A stretch of 64,000 bases of DNA from Burkholderia pyrrocinia (GCF_022809715.1 NZ_CP094459.1:2790001-2854000), one strand, 5' to 3'; positions 54,021 to 63,236 are shown, counted from the stretch's first letter. Translations and numbers: made by a program. The notes: generated from the sequence alone by a model not told the origin.

Positions 54021-55937
54021 TTACTGCTGCTGCCAGCCGAGCGAGACATAGGCGCCGCGCTTCGGCGTGTTGTAGGCATATGCAAGCTCGTAGTCCTTGT
54101 CGAGCAGGTTGTCGATGCGCGCGCTGACGTACCACGACTTCGTGATGTTGTAGCGCGCGGAAAGGTTGACGATCCCGTAGCCGCCGAGCCGCCCGCCGCC
54201 CGAATCGTTGCGCGCGCCGCTCACGAGCCATTCGCCGCCGACGCGCCACGCGCCGAATGCGCGGTTCACGGCCATCGACGCGAAACGCCGCGCGCGGCGG
54301 TCGAGATCCTGATTCTGCGTTTCGTCGACCGGGTTCTGCAACGTGGCGGCAACCCGTACGTCGGTCGCGCCGACATGCCCCTGCCACGACCCTTCGAGCC
54401 CCTGCACCTTCGCGCGGCCGACGTTCTGCGCAATATAGTAGAAACCGCTCCCGTCGGGCCGATAGTTGATCAGGTTCGCGTAGCGCGTCTGGAATGCGGT
54501 GAGCCGCATCACGCCCACCGCATCGGACGCATACTGCAGCGCGGCTTCGATCGAATGGCTACGCTCCGGCTGGATCGACGGATTGCCGGCCATCGGGTAA
54601 TAGAGGTCGTTGAAGCTCGGCGCGCGGAACGCGTCCGAATAGCTCGCGGTCACCTTCCAGCGATCGGTCAGTTCGAGGCCGTAGCCGAGATAGTAGGAGT
54701 TGGCGCCGCCGAAGTCCGAGTACTGGTCGCGGCGCAGGTTCGCCTGGAACTGCTGGCGGCCGAAGCGCCCCGAATAACCGATCCAGCCGGAATTCACGTG
54801 ACGCTGCGGCGCGGCATACGCATTCGACATGAACTGCTGGTCGAGCCGCTCGTAGCCGGCCTGGATCAGGTGATCCGGCGCGATGCGGAAATCGTTCTGC
54901 CACGTGTACTGGCGGTTGTCGGTATTGAAGTGATCGGTATAGACGCCGTTCAGCGCCGACTGGCTGCGATCGTTGCCGGTCGACACGCTCACGCGAGCGG
55001 TCCACCAGTCGGTCAGCTTGCCGTTCGCGAACGCACGCACCTGCTGCACGCGCGAATAGAGGTTGTTCAGGTCGGTCGGCACGCCCCACGCGTTGTCGTA
55101 GCTGTTGTTGCCGTTCGACTGGAAGTAGCTGACGCCCGCATCCCATCGATCGTTGAAGCGGTGGCGCAGCGCCGCGGTGATGCTCTCGTTCAGGTAGCCG
55201 TTCGCATTCGGGTTCGCGTTCGGCTTCTTCGCCGGGTCGAGCGCGGAAAAACCATTGTCCTTGTCGCGTGCGATCGACACGCTGAACGTCGTCTTCCCGT
55301 CGCCGTCGAGCCGGCCCGATACGCCCGCCTGCTGCGTCTGCGTGCCGTAGCTGCCGACGCCGACCGCGAAGTTGAAGCGCGGCGGATGATTGCCGCCGTC
55401 CTTCGTGAACACCTGCACGACGCCGCCGATCGCGCCCGAGCCATACAGCGACGACACATTGCCGTTCACGATCTCGACGCGCTCGATCTGGTCGAGCGGC
55501 AACTGGCTCAGTTGCGCGGCACCGAGACTCGCGGAATCGACCCGCACGCCGTCGATCAGCACGAGCGACTGCGTCGACTCCGCGCCGCGCAGGAACATCG
55601 TCGTGCTCGCGCCCGGGCCGCCGTTGCGCACGATCTGCGCGCCGGGCGCGAGCGCGAGCAGCGTCGGCAGGTCGGCGCCCGGATGCGCGGCGATATCCTG
55701 CGCGTCGAATACGGTGGTTTGCGGAATCGTGTCGGCCAGCGCCTGCGGCGCGCGCTGCGCGGTGACGACGACCGGTTCGAGCATGGTCGCAGCGGCAGGC
55801 CGGGCCGCGGGCACGGCGGACGTTGCCGCGGGTACGGCGGGTGCCGCGGCATCGGCATTCGCCGCGGTCTGCGCGGCGGCGGCAAGCGGCAATCCGCAGA
55901 GCGCGCCGAGCGCCGTGCGGACGATTGGGGTCAGCAT
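54021..55937 (-). CDS. btuB: TonB-dependent cobalamin receptor (BtuB-like)
   Basis: 638 residues. A signal peptide is followed by an Ala-rich spacer and the TonB box EPVVVTAQR near residue 54, then the plug domain (ASTTMFLRGAESTQSLVLIDGVRVDSASLG, VEIVNGNVSSLYGSGAIGGVVQVFTK) and a 22-strand barrel. It imports corrinoids across the outer membrane. The protein ends GAYVSLGWQQQ rather than in the aromatic residue most barrels use for BAM recognition. It is the first gene after the cobalamin riboswitch, so it should be repressed by adenosylcobalamin. Confidence 0.93.
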   Translation of the reverse strand: MLTPIVRTALGALCGLPLAAAAQTAANADAAAPAVPAATSAVPAARPAAATMLEPVVVTAQRAPQALADTIPQTTVFDAQDIAAHPGADLPTLLALAPGAQIVRNGGPGASTTMFLRGAESTQSLVLIDGVRVDSASLGAAQLSQLPLDQIERVEIVNGNVSSLYGSGAIGGVVQVFTKDGGNHPPRFNFAVGVGSYGTQTQQAGVSGRLDGDGKTTFSVSIARDKDNGFSALDPAKKPNANPNANGYLNESITAALRHRFNDRWDAGVSYFQSNGNNSYDNAWGVPTDLNNLYSRVQQVRAFANGKLTDWWTARVSVSTGNDRSQSALNGVYTDHFNTDNRQYTWQNDFRIAPDHLIQAGYERLDQQFMSNAYAAPQRHVNSGWIGYSGRFGRQQFQANLRRDQYSDFGGANSYYLGYGLELTDRWKVTASYSDAFRAPSFNDLYYPMAGNPSIQPERSHSIEAALQYASDAVGVMRLTAFQTRYANLINYRPDGSGFYYIAQNVGRAKVQGLEGSWQGHVGATDVRVAATLQNPVDETQNQDLDRRARRFASMAVNRAFGAWRVGGEWLVSGARNDSGGGRLGGYGIVNLSARYNITKSWYVSARIDNLLDKDYELAYAYNTPKRGAYVSLGWQQQ

Positions 55938-56009
55938 GAAGATAAATCCCGTGAAGCACTGCGCACCCCGCCTCCCCGCAGGCCGCGCGTCACGAAGCCC
56001 GTACGGGCT

Positions 56010-56225
56010 CCCCGCCTCGGCCGGTATCCGGGCTGGCGGCGTACCGGCTCGCCTTCCCGCGCGATGACGCGCAGTGGCCCGCGCCCGCGTGCGAAACCTG
56101 CACGCGGAACGCGCCCGAGCCGGCCTGCGTCACCGGACGCGGCCGCTTACCGTTGCGGGGGCAGCGCAGGTTGGCGGCCTCCTGGCGGAGCCCGCTCCCT
56201 GCTTCCCGTTTAACCGCGCGTTCCA
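56010..56225 (-). promoter_or_regulatory. Cobalamin (AdoCbl) riboswitch
   Basis: On the minus strand the hallmark segments appear in order: GGTTAAACGGGAA at the 5' side, CCAACCTGCGCTGCCCCCGCAACGGTAAGC (56173-56143 region), and the B12 box GCCACTG at 56078-56072 within GGGCCACTGCG. Then comes GCCAGCCCGGATACCGGCC. A 14-bp perfect palindrome AGCCCGTACGGGCT (55996-56009) lies between the aptamer and the btuB ATG and may be part of the expression platform. It should shut off btuB-btuC-btuD-cobT-cobS-phosphatase when the vitamin is plentiful. Confidence 0.93.
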
Positions 56226-56409
56226 CGCGCGAGCACCGAGGCGGCGCCAGTTTAGGAGCCGCTCGCGCGAGCGTCAAGGAAGCGTTCAGACACGCGCGGG
56301 ACGCGCCTATTCGCGGCAAGAAGCGGGGGTGTTACGACTGGAAACGTTACAGATGTCGGATTGCGCGTTATTCCGCGCTAAAATGCTGGGTCTTTAGAGG
56401 ACGCAGCAA

Positions 56410-56760
56410 ATGCTCAACGAACTCGAAACCCTATCTCAAAATATTGGCCGTCTGATTTCGCTGAACAAGCGCTATCACTCGGAACGGCTCGCGCTCGAGG
56501 AGCAGGTCGCGCAATTGCGCGCGGAAGCGGACACGGTCCGCGCGGAACTCGCGCAGCTGCGCGATGAACGCAATGCGCTCGCGGCCGAGCGCGACACGCT
56601 GTCGGCAAAGATCGACGACGCACAGGTGAAACTGAACGCGATTCTCGAAAAGCTGCCGCGCTCGAAAAGCGCGGAGCAAGCCGACAACCAGCTCGACCTG
56701 CTGGATGCGCAGGCGCGTACGGATGGCGATGACGCGGCCAGCCACGGAGAACATGCATGA
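56410..56760 (+). CDS. ZapB-like coiled-coil protein (TIGR02449-type)
   Basis: 116 residues. Almost the whole first 75 residues form a heptad-repeat coiled coil (LETLSQNIGRLISLNKRY, then ALEEQVAQLRAEADTVRAEL), followed by an acidic tail. It overlaps zapA by 4 nt, so the two are coupled; this order is seen in other proteobacteria and fits a division-ring role with FtsZ-associated ZapA. The functional link is inferred from neighbourhood and fold, not proven homology to ZapB. A TAAAAT -10-like hexamer is at 56379-56384 and AGAGGA serves as ribosome site. Confidence 0.8.
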   Translation: MLNELETLSQNIGRLISLNKRYHSERLALEEQVAQLRAEADTVRAELAQLRDERNALAAERDTLSAKIDDAQVKLNAILEKLPRSKSAEQADNQLDLLDAQARTDGDDAASHGEHA

Positions 56761-57071
56761 GCACCAAGCAGATCGAAGTCTCGATTCTCGGTCAGGCCTA
56801 TCGTCTCGCCTGTTCGGCCGAGACCGAAGCGGCGCTGCTCGAGGCGGTCGCGCGTGTCGACGCCGAAATGTCGAAAATCCGCTCGAACAGCTCGGTACGC
56901 GGCACCGATCGGATCGCGGTGATGGCGGCACTGTCGCTCGCATCGGAATTGCTGCGGCTGCAAACGAGCGTGCGGCACGGTGAAGCATTTCCGGCGGAAG
57001 AAATCCGTCGTACAATGCACCAGATGAACGAACAGCTCGGCGCGGTGCTCGCACAGCACGAGACGCAGTAA
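56757..57071 (+). CDS. zapA: Cell division protein ZapA
   Basis: 104 residues. It binds and bundles FtsZ at midcell. The N-terminal globular part (KQIEVSILGQAYRLACSAETEAALLEAVARVDAEMSKIR) and C-terminal helix that tetramerises (DRIAVMAALSLASELLRL) are typical. The ATG overlaps the upstream stop (ATGA). It is followed by the 6S RNA gene, the conserved zapA-ssrS arrangement. Confidence 0.95.
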   Translation: MSTKQIEVSILGQAYRLACSAETEAALLEAVARVDAEMSKIRSNSSVRGTDRIAVMAALSLASELLRLQTSVRHGEAFPAEEIRRTMHQMNEQLGAVLAQHETQ

Positions 57072-57152
57072 CGTTTCAATCGATGCGTCGATTCCCCTTG
57101 ATCTCGGCGATCAACGGTGGTCAAATTGGCGCATCGAAACACAGTTCAGTCA

Positions 57153-57335
57153 GCTTCCCTGCCTGGTTCGCCAAGGTCATATATTCCTTGAACCAATGCC
57201 ATGTGCACGGTTGCGGAAATTTGTAGCACGGGCGCGCGCGTCACTCTGTCTGATGTACCCGAAGTGCTGCTAACTGCGACCAATTCTGAACCTCAGGTTC
57301 AGGATGCCGGCCTAGCGGCCAAGGCGGGGGCCTAT
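57153..57335 (+). ncRNA. ssrS: 6S RNA
   Basis: The closing stem pairs CCCTGCCT (57157-57164) with AGGCGGGG (57322-57329). The 3' part contains TTCTGAACCTCAGGTTCAGGATGCCGGCC, matching the conserved 6S hairpin (compare the E. coli TTGAACCAAGGGTTCAA region). It lies directly downstream of zapA, the position of ssrS in many proteobacteria, and is followed by an intrinsic terminator. It should bind the housekeeping RNA polymerase holoenzyme in stationary phase. The exact ends are estimated. Confidence 0.82.
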
Positions 57336-57337
57336 CC

Positions 57338-57373
57338 AACGGCATCGGGCGAGTCCCGGTGCCGTTTTCTTTT
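57338..57373 (+). terminator. Terminator after 6S RNA
   Basis: AACGGCATCGGG (57338-57349), loop CGAGT, CCCGGTGCCGTT (57355-57366), then TTCTTTTT. Confidence 0.88.
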
Positions 57374-57377
57374 TCAG

Positions 57378-57414
57378 GGTCTGTTTGCACGCGGAACGCG
57401 CATGCAAACAGACC
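57378..57414 (+). promoter_or_regulatory. Perfect 12-bp inverted repeat upstream of the EVE gene
   Basis: GGTCTGTTTGCA (57378-57389) and TGCAAACAGACC (57403-57414) are separated by 13 bp. No T-run follows, so it is not an ordinary terminator. It sits 31 bp before the EVE gene ATG and may be an operator or a leader hairpin. Confidence 0.5.
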
Positions 57415-57445
57415 ATCATGCCTTCAGCTGCGTCGATTACGATCC

Positions 57446-57907
57446 ATGCAATACTGGCTGATGAAGTCCGAACCGGACGAAGCAAGCATCGACGATCTCG
57501 CCAACGCACCGCAGCGCTCGCTGCCGTGGACCGGCGTGCGTAACTACCAGGCGCGCAATTTCATGCGCGACACGATGAAGATCGGCGACGGTGTGCTGTT
57601 CTATCACTCGAGCTGCCCCGAGCCGGGCATCGCGGGCCTCGCCGAAGTATCGTCGACGCCCTACCCCGATCCCACGCAGTTCGATCCGAAAAGCCCCTAT
57701 TACGACCCGAAGTCGACGCAGGAAGCGCCGCGCTGGCTGCTCGTCGACGTGCGCTATGTGAAAAAGTCGCCGCTCGTGCCGCTCGCCGCGCTGCGCGAAC
57801 ACGACGAACTCGCCGACATGCGCGTGCTCGCACGCGGCAACCGGCTGTCGATCACGCCGGTCACGCGCGCCGAATGGCGGTTCATCACCGAAAAGCTGAT
57901 GAAGTAG
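57446..57907 (+). CDS. EVE (PUA-like) domain protein
   Basis: 153 residues. The EVE signature is complete: MQYWLMKSEPDEASIDDL, WTGVRNYQARNFMRDTMKIGDGVLFYHSS, GIAGLAEVSS, and PRWLLVDVRYV. The EVE domain is a PUA-related fold thought to recognise modified bases in RNA or DNA. Its position behind zapA and 6S RNA replaces the ygfA gene that follows ssrS in E. coli. The start at 57446 matches the family; the frame stays open upstream through the hairpin. Confidence 0.93.
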   Translation: MQYWLMKSEPDEASIDDLANAPQRSLPWTGVRNYQARNFMRDTMKIGDGVLFYHSSCPEPGIAGLAEVSSTPYPDPTQFDPKSPYYDPKSTQEAPRWLLVDVRYVKKSPLVPLAALREHDELADMRVLARGNRLSITPVTRAEWRFITEKLMK

Positions 57908-58099
57908 GCGCGCGCAGCAGGAGCGCGCGCCAAACGTCAAATCTGGTCAGCACGCGCTGCCGCCACGGAACTCGCGGGTCTTTCGCGCAGCCTAAGCAAC
58001 CGCTGTCGGTCAATCGGGCCGGCTGTTTTTTCGTTGCGCGGTACGCCCGCGTCGTGCACGCGTGATCCGCGTGCGCGCCCTCGCACAAGGAGTCCAACA

Positions 58100-58840
58100 A
58101 TGACCAAGAAATCCGCACTCGCGCTGTCGCTCGCCCTCGCCGCCGCCGTTCCCGTCGCGCTGACGCTCGCGTCGCCCGCCGTGCACGCGCAGGCCGCGAA
58201 CCCGCACTTCCCGGAACCGGCGGGCGTGCTGTCGCTTTCGTCGCAGGCCAGCGCCGACGTGCCGCAGGACATCATCCACATCACGCTGTTCTACGAACAG
58301 CAGGCCAAGGATCCGGGCAGCCTCACGTCCGCGCTGAACCAGCGTGCCGATGCCGCGCTGTCGCAGGCGAAGGGCGTATCGGGCGTCACCGCGCACACGG
58401 GCGCGTTCTCCGTGTATCCGAGCACCGATCGCGACGGGAAGATCTCCGCATGGCGCGGCCGCACCGAGGTCGCGCTCGAATCGCGCGATTTCGCCGCGGC
58501 GTCGAAGCTTGCAGGCCAGCTGTCGAACCTGATGCAGGTCGCGAACGTCGAGTTCTCGCTGTCGCCTGAAGCGCAGCGCACGGCCGAGCAGAAGCTCACG
58601 ACCGAAGCGATCAAGTCGTTCCGCGCCCGCGCGGACGAAGCCGCGAAGGCGTTCGGCTACGGCAGCTATACGATCCGCGACGTCAACGTCGGCAGCGGCC
58701 GCAACGTGCAGCCGTACCCGCGCATGATGGCGATGGCCGCGGCGCCGATGGACAGCGCGAAGATGAGCGCGCCGATCGCGGTCGAAGGCGGCAAGGCCAC
58801 CGTGTCGGTCACCGTCAACGGCTCGGTGCAGATGAAGTAA
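58100..58840 (+). CDS. SIMPL/DUF541 domain periplasmic protein
   Basis: 246 residues with a signal peptide cleaved near VHAQA. The SIMPL domain follows: PAGVLSLSSQASADVPQDIIHITLFYEQQ, then FSVYPSTDRDGKISAWRGRTEVALESRDF, and VNVGSG. Homologues are periplasmic or outer-membrane proteins (for example BP26, YggE) linked to oxidative-stress tolerance; the molecular role is unsettled. CAAGGAGTCC precedes the ATG. Convergent with lgt, with a shared terminator. Confidence 0.9.
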   Translation: MTKKSALALSLALAAAVPVALTLASPAVHAQAANPHFPEPAGVLSLSSQASADVPQDIIHITLFYEQQAKDPGSLTSALNQRADAALSQAKGVSGVTAHTGAFSVYPSTDRDGKISAWRGRTEVALESRDFAAASKLAGQLSNLMQVANVEFSLSPEAQRTAEQKLTTEAIKSFRARADEAAKAFGYGSYTIRDVNVGSGRNVQPYPRMMAMAAAPMDSAKMSAPIAVEGGKATVSVTVNGSVQMK

Positions 58841-58868
58841 CGCGCAACGCGCAGCTGTCAGAAACGAA

Positions 58869-58898
58869 AAACGCCGGCCCTCGGGCCGGCGTTTTTTT
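58869..58898. terminator. Bidirectional terminator between the SIMPL gene and lgt
   Basis: ACGCCGGCCC (58871-58880), loop TCG, GGGCCGGCGT, then T-run; A-run on the left side. Confidence 0.9.
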
Positions 58899-58947
58899 CA
58901 TGCGAGTTGCCGATGCACGCGCCAGTTGCGCGCGCATCGATATCGCA

Positions 58948-59838
58948 TCACGCAGCCGCATTCGCCGCGCGGCGACGATACGCCCAGACCATCAGCGCGA
59001 TGCCCGCGAGGATCATCGGCAGCGACAGCCACTGCCCCATCGACAGGCCGAGCGCAAGCAGGCCGAGGAAGTCGTCGGGCTCGCGCGCGAACTCGACCGT
59101 GAAGCGCGCGAGACCGTAGCCGATCAGGAACAGCGCGGACACGGCGCCCATCGGCCGCGACTTGCGCGAGAAGAAGAACAGCGCGAAAAACAGCGCGATG
59201 CCTTCGAGCGCGATTTCATAGAGCTGCGAAGGATGGCGCGGCAGCATCTGGTACTGCATGAACACGTCGGCGAGATGCCACTTCTCGACGAGCGCCGGAT
59301 GTGTCGGCAGCCAGGCCGCATCGTCGCGCATCGCGCCCGGGAACAGCATCGCCCACGGCGCCGTCGGGTCGGTCACGCGGCCCCACAGCTCGCCGTTGAT
59401 GAAGTTGCCGAGCCGCCCGGCCGCGAGCCCCGTCGGCACCATCGGCGCGACGAAATCGGTGACCTGCAGCCAGTGGCGCTTGCGCTGCCACGCGAACAGC
59501 ACCATCGCGAGCGTCACGCCGAGGAAGCCGCCGTGAAACGACATGCCGCCCTCCCACACCTTGAACACGTCGAGCGGATGCGAAAAGTAGAAATCGGCCT
59601 TGTAGAACAGCACGTAGCCGAGCCGGCCGCCGAGCACGGTGCCAAGCACGCCGTAGAACATCATGTCGTCGATGTCCTTCGCGGTCCAGCCTTGCGCCGC
59701 GACGTGCGGCAGCTTCAGGCGGACCCGGCCGACGACGATCGCCGCGATGAAGCCGACGAGATACATGAGGCCGTACCAGCGCACGGCCAGCGGCCCGAGA
59801 TGGATCGCAACGGGGTCGAAATTCGGGTGAATGATCAT
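58948..59838 (-). CDS. lgt: Prolipoprotein diacylglyceryl transferase
   Basis: 296 residues, seven membrane spans. It transfers diacylglycerol from phosphatidylglycerol to the lipobox Cys of prolipoproteins, the first step of lipoprotein maturation. The Lgt signature [14 protein letters not shown] is present near residue 143, as are the HGGFLGV catalytic-His region and the C-terminal [14 protein letters not shown]. It would process the lipoproteins in this window (GH3, SodC-like, OmpA-like). Confidence 0.96.
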   Translation of the reverse strand: MIIHPNFDPVAIHLGPLAVRWYGLMYLVGFIAAIVVGRVRLKLPHVAAQGWTAKDIDDMMFYGVLGTVLGGRLGYVLFYKADFYFSHPLDVFKVWEGGMSFHGGFLGVTLAMVLFAWQRKRHWLQVTDFVAPMVPTGLAAGRLGNFINGELWGRVTDPTAPWAMLFPGAMRDDAAWLPTHPALVEKWHLADVFMQYQMLPRHPSQLYEIALEGIALFFALFFFSRKSRPMGAVSALFLIGYGLARFTVEFAREPDDFLGLLALGLSMGQWLSLPMILAGIALMVWAYRRRAANAAA

Positions 59839-59927
59839 GGGTTAGCGAAGAAGTTTTCGAATGCGGTACGGCCATCGCGAACGCGCAGCACCGCGCATTG
59901 GACGGCACCGGCGCTCCATCGTTCACG

Positions 59928-60842
59928 TCATGCCGCGAGGCCCTGCGCACGTACGACGTCGATGAAGCCGGCGAGCACGGGACTCACGTCGCCCGTGCGC
60001 CACACGAGGCCTGTCTCGACGACCGGTGCGTGACCGGCGAGCGGCCGGTAGACCACGCCGGTGCGCCGCAGGTTACGCATCGATTGCGGCACCAGTGCGA
60101 CGCCCATGCCGGCCGACACGAGGCTGACGATCGTCTGCATCTGGATCGCCTCCTGGCCGATGCGCGGAGTTTCCCCCGCCGCGCCGTAGCAGCCCGTAAT
60201 GATGTCATAAAAGCCGGGCGCCAAACGACGCGGAAAGATCACGAGCGGCAATGCGGCGACCTCGGCGAGATGCACGGGTTCGTCCTCTGGCGCGTCGGAC
60301 GTTGCGGTCGGCATCGCGACCACCAGCGGCTCGCGCACGACGGGCAGGTAGGACAGCCCGGCCGCGTGACGCGGCGGCACGGGCGGAATGACGAGCCCCG
60401 CGTCGATGCGGCCGGCGACGAGTTCGTCGATCTGCACGTCGCTCGTCGCCTCCGCGAGCTGCAGGCGCACCTGCGGATAGCGCGCGCCGAACGCGCGCAG
60501 CAGCGACGGCAGCAGCCCGTAATCGGCGGTCGACACGAACGCGAGCGACAGCGAGCCGGCCTCGCCGCGCGCGAGCCGCCGCGCGAGCGGCGGCAGCGCA
60601 TCGGCCGACGCAAGCAGCCGGCGCACGTCGGGCAACAGCGCCGCGCCGACCGCGGTCAACGCCACCGACCGCTTGGTGCGCACGAACAGCGCGACGCCGA
60701 GCGCATCCTCGAGCGCCCGGATCGCCTGCGACAGCGGCGGTTGCGTCATCGACAGGCGTTCGGCCGCGCGGCCGAAATGGCGCTCGTCGGCAACGGCCAC
60801 GAAATAGCGCCACTGGCGCAGGTCGGGTGTCGGATCGGCCAT
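59928..60842 (-). CDS. LysR-family transcriptional regulator
   Basis: 304 residues. The N-terminal winged HTH is typical (LRQWRYFVAVADERHFGRAAERLSMTQPPLSQAIRALEDALGVALF), followed by the two-lobed effector domain (LSLAFVSTADYGLLPSLLRAF, GLVIPPVPPRH). It is divergent from ilvD with 135 bp between the ATGs, and a T-N11-A inverted repeat sits in that gap, so ilvD is a plausible target. The coinducer is not known. Confidence 0.92.
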   Translation of the reverse strand: MADPTPDLRQWRYFVAVADERHFGRAAERLSMTQPPLSQAIRALEDALGVALFVRTKRSVALTAVGAALLPDVRRLLASADALPPLARRLARGEAGSLSLAFVSTADYGLLPSLLRAFGARYPQVRLQLAEATSDVQIDELVAGRIDAGLVIPPVPPRHAAGLSYLPVVREPLVVAMPTATSDAPEDEPVHLAEVAALPLVIFPRRLAPGFYDIITGCYGAAGETPRIGQEAIQMQTIVSLVSAGMGVALVPQSMRNLRRTGVVYRPLAGHAPVVETGLVWRTGDVSPVLAGFIDVVRAQGLAA

Positions 60843-60886
60843 ACGTCACTCATTCGCAAAACGACTTAATAGGCGACAAATAATAT

Positions 60887-60901
60887 ATTGGACATCCCAA
60901 T
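60887..60901. promoter_or_regulatory. LysR-type binding site (T-N11-A) between lysR and ilvD
   Basis: ATTGG-ACATC-CCAAT is an inverted repeat with 5-bp arms and matches the LTTR consensus T-N11-A. It lies 45 bp from the regulator ATG and 77 bp from the ilvD ATG, the expected place for a divergent LTTR box. Confidence 0.6.
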
Positions 60902-60977
60902 CCGGACACTCCATTCTTGTTTCATCCGAACCGGCGCGCCGCTCACGGGCGTCGCCCAGACAACGATGGAGTCCCCC

Positions 60978-62651
60978 ATGCCATACAACCGTCGCTCGAA
61001 GCACATCACGCAAGGCGTGGCGCGTTCGCCGAATCGCTCGATGTATTACGCACTCGGCTACCAGAAGGACGACTTCGACAAGCCGATGGTCGGCATCGCG
61101 AACGGCCATTCGACGATCACGCCGTGCAATTCCGGCCTGCAGCGCCTGTCGGACGCGGCCGTCGCGGCCGTGAAGGCGTCCGGCGCGAACCCGCAGATCT
61201 TCGGCACACCGACGATTTCGGACGGCATGTCGATGGGCACCGAGGGCATGAAGTACTCGCTCGTGTCGCGCGAGGTGATCGCCGACTGCATCGAGACCTG
61301 CGTGCAGGGGCAATGGATGGACGGCGTGGTCGTCGTCGGCGGCTGCGACAAGAACATGCCGGGTGGCATGATCGCGCTCGCGCGCCTGAACGTGCCCGGC
61401 ATCTACGTGTACGGCGGCACGATCCGCCCCGGCCACTGGAAGGGCCGCGACCTGACGATCGTGTCGTCGTTCGAGGCCGTCGGCGAATTCACCGCGGGCC
61501 GGATGTCGCAGGAGGATTTCGAAGGCGTCGAGCAGAACGCGTGCCCGACGTCGGGTTCGTGCGGCGGCATGTACACCGCGAACACGATGAGTTCGTCGTT
61601 CGAGGCGCTCGGGATGTCGCTGCTGTACTCGTCGACGATGGCGAACCCCGACCAGGAGAAAGTCGATTCGGCGGCCGAATCGGCGCGCGTGCTCGTCGAA
61701 GCCGTGAAGCGCGACCTGAAGCCGCGCGACATCATCACGAAGGCGTCGATCGAGAACGCGGTGTCGGTAATCATGGCGACCGGCGGCTCGACCAATGCGG
61801 TGCTGCACTATCTCGCGATCGCGCATGCGGCCGAGGTCGACTGGACGATCGACGACTTCGAGCGCATCCGCAAGCGCGTGCCCGTGATCTGCGACCTGAA
61901 GCCGTCGGGCCGGTACGTCGCGACCGACCTGCACCGAGCCGGCGGGATTCCGCAGGTGCTGAAGATCCTGCTCGATGCAGGGCTGCTGCACGGCGACTGC
62001 ATGACGATCACCGGCCGCACGATCGCCGACGAACTGAAGGACGTGCCGAGCGTGCCGCGCGCGGACCAGGACGTGATCTTCCCGATCGACCGCGCGCTGT
62101 ACAAGGAAGGCCACCTGGCGATCCTGAAGGGCAATCTCGCGGAAGACGGCGCGGTCGCGAAAATCACCGGCCTGAAGAACCCGGTGATCACGGGCCCGGC
62201 ACGCGTGTTCGACGACGAGCAGAGCGCGATGGATGCGATCCTCGGCGACCGGATCCGCGCCGGCGACATACTCGTGCTGCGCTACCTTGGCCCGCAGGGC
62301 GGCCCAGGCATGCCGGAAATGCTCGCGCCGACGTCCGCGATCATCGGCAAGGGGCTCGGCGAATCGGTCGGCTTCATCACGGACGGCCGCTTCTCGGGCG
62401 GCACGTGGGGCATGGTGGTCGGCCACGTCGCGCCCGAGGCGTTCGTCGGCGGCACGATCGCGCTCGTGCAGGAAGGCGACTCGATCACGATCGACGCGCA
62501 CCGGCTGCTGCTGGAGCTGAACGTCGACGAAACCGAACTCGCGCGCCGTCGCGCCACGTGGAAGCAGCCGGCGCCGCGCTACACGCGCGGCGTGCTCGCG
62601 AAATTCGCGGCCCTCGCCCGGCCGGCGAACCAGGGCGCCGTCACGGGTTGA
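60978..62651 (+). CDS. ilvD: Dihydroxy-acid dehydratase
   Basis: 557 residues. It dehydrates 2,3-dihydroxy-3-methyl acids to 2-oxo acids in valine, leucine and isoleucine synthesis. The Fe-S cluster ligands are in [18 protein letters not shown] and [16 protein letters not shown]. The ATG at 60978 is chosen because GGAG lies 7 nt upstream and the family begins MxYNRRSKxIT; an in-frame ATG at 60966 is less likely. A terminator follows the stop. Confidence 0.97.
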   Translation: MPYNRRSKHITQGVARSPNRSMYYALGYQKDDFDKPMVGIANGHSTITPCNSGLQRLSDAAVAAVKASGANPQIFGTPTISDGMSMGTEGMKYSLVSREVIADCIETCVQGQWMDGVVVVGGCDKNMPGGMIALARLNVPGIYVYGGTIRPGHWKGRDLTIVSSFEAVGEFTAGRMSQEDFEGVEQNACPTSGSCGGMYTANTMSSSFEALGMSLLYSSTMANPDQEKVDSAAESARVLVEAVKRDLKPRDIITKASIENAVSVIMATGGSTNAVLHYLAIAHAAEVDWTIDDFERIRKRVPVICDLKPSGRYVATDLHRAGGIPQVLKILLDAGLLHGDCMTITGRTIADELKDVPSVPRADQDVIFPIDRALYKEGHLAILKGNLAEDGAVAKITGLKNPVITGPARVFDDEQSAMDAILGDRIRAGDILVLRYLGPQGGPGMPEMLAPTSAIIGKGLGESVGFITDGRFSGGTWGMVVGHVAPEAFVGGTIALVQEGDSITIDAHRLLLELNVDETELARRRATWKQPAPRYTRGVLAKFAALARPANQGAVTG

Positions 62652-62696
62652 CGCGAAATCGCCACACCATGCGACCCCAATGGAAACGGCCGCCGG

Positions 62697-62730
62697 GGGA
62701 ACGCGCAAAACGTGCGTTCCCTTTGCTTTT
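62697..62730 (+). terminator. ilvD terminator
   Basis: GGGAACGC (62697-62704), 9-nt loop, GCGTTCCC (62714-62721), then a T-rich tail. The tail runs into a TATAAT hexamer (62730-62735) that may serve as -10 for the cytochrome gene. Confidence 0.75.
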
Positions 62731-62778
62731 ATAATGCGCGGACCATGAAGCCGGCCGTCCCCGCCGGTGGAGAACCGC

Positions 62779-63105
62779 ATGAAACAGACGATATTGCGCG
62801 CGCTGCTCGTGACGCTGCTGACCGGCAGCGCAGCGGTGGCGCGCGCCGAACAGGCCGACGGGTTCGCGCTCGCGCAGCGCAAGAACTGCATGGCCTGCCA
62901 CGCGGTCAGCAAACCGCTGATGGGCCCGTCGTTCCACGACATCGCCGGCAAGTATGCGGCGCGCGGCGACGCCGTCGATTACCTTGCCCAATCGATCGTG
63001 AAAGGCAGCGTCGGCGTATGGAGCAGCGTGCCGATGCCCGCCAATACGCAACTGACGAGCGGCGAAGCCCACGCACTCGCGCAATGGGTGCTGTCGCTGC
63101 ATTGA
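62779..63105 (+). CDS. Class I monohaem cytochrome c (c551/c552-like)
   Basis: 108 residues. A Sec signal peptide ends near ARAEQ; the haem-binding CMACH motif follows about 15 residues into the mature protein (QRKNCMACHAVSKPLMGPSFHDIAGKY), and the axial Met is probably in SSVPMPANTQLT. Periplasmic electron carrier; partner unknown. The ATG at 62779 has GGTGGAGA upstream; a GTG at 62767 would add four residues. Confidence 0.92.
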   Translation: MKQTILRALLVTLLTGSAAVARAEQADGFALAQRKNCMACHAVSKPLMGPSFHDIAGKYAARGDAVDYLAQSIVKGSVGVWSSVPMPANTQLTSGEAHALAQWVLSLH

Positions 63106-63111
63106 ACCGGA

Positions 63112-63127
63112 TGCCCCGGACGGGGCA
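63112..63127. terminator. Hairpin between the cytochrome c gene and the DUF2486 gene
   Basis: TGCCCCG-GA-CGGGGCA. No T-run follows on either strand, so termination is uncertain. Confidence 0.35.
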
Positions 63128-63236
63128 CAACCGTTGTGCCGGGTGCCGCCGACAGGCGGGTTTGCCCGTCGCCGGCAGCTTCGCCGGCACTTACTGGAAC
63201 CGCACCCTCTTTTCCGTAGCCGGAACGGCCGGGCGT

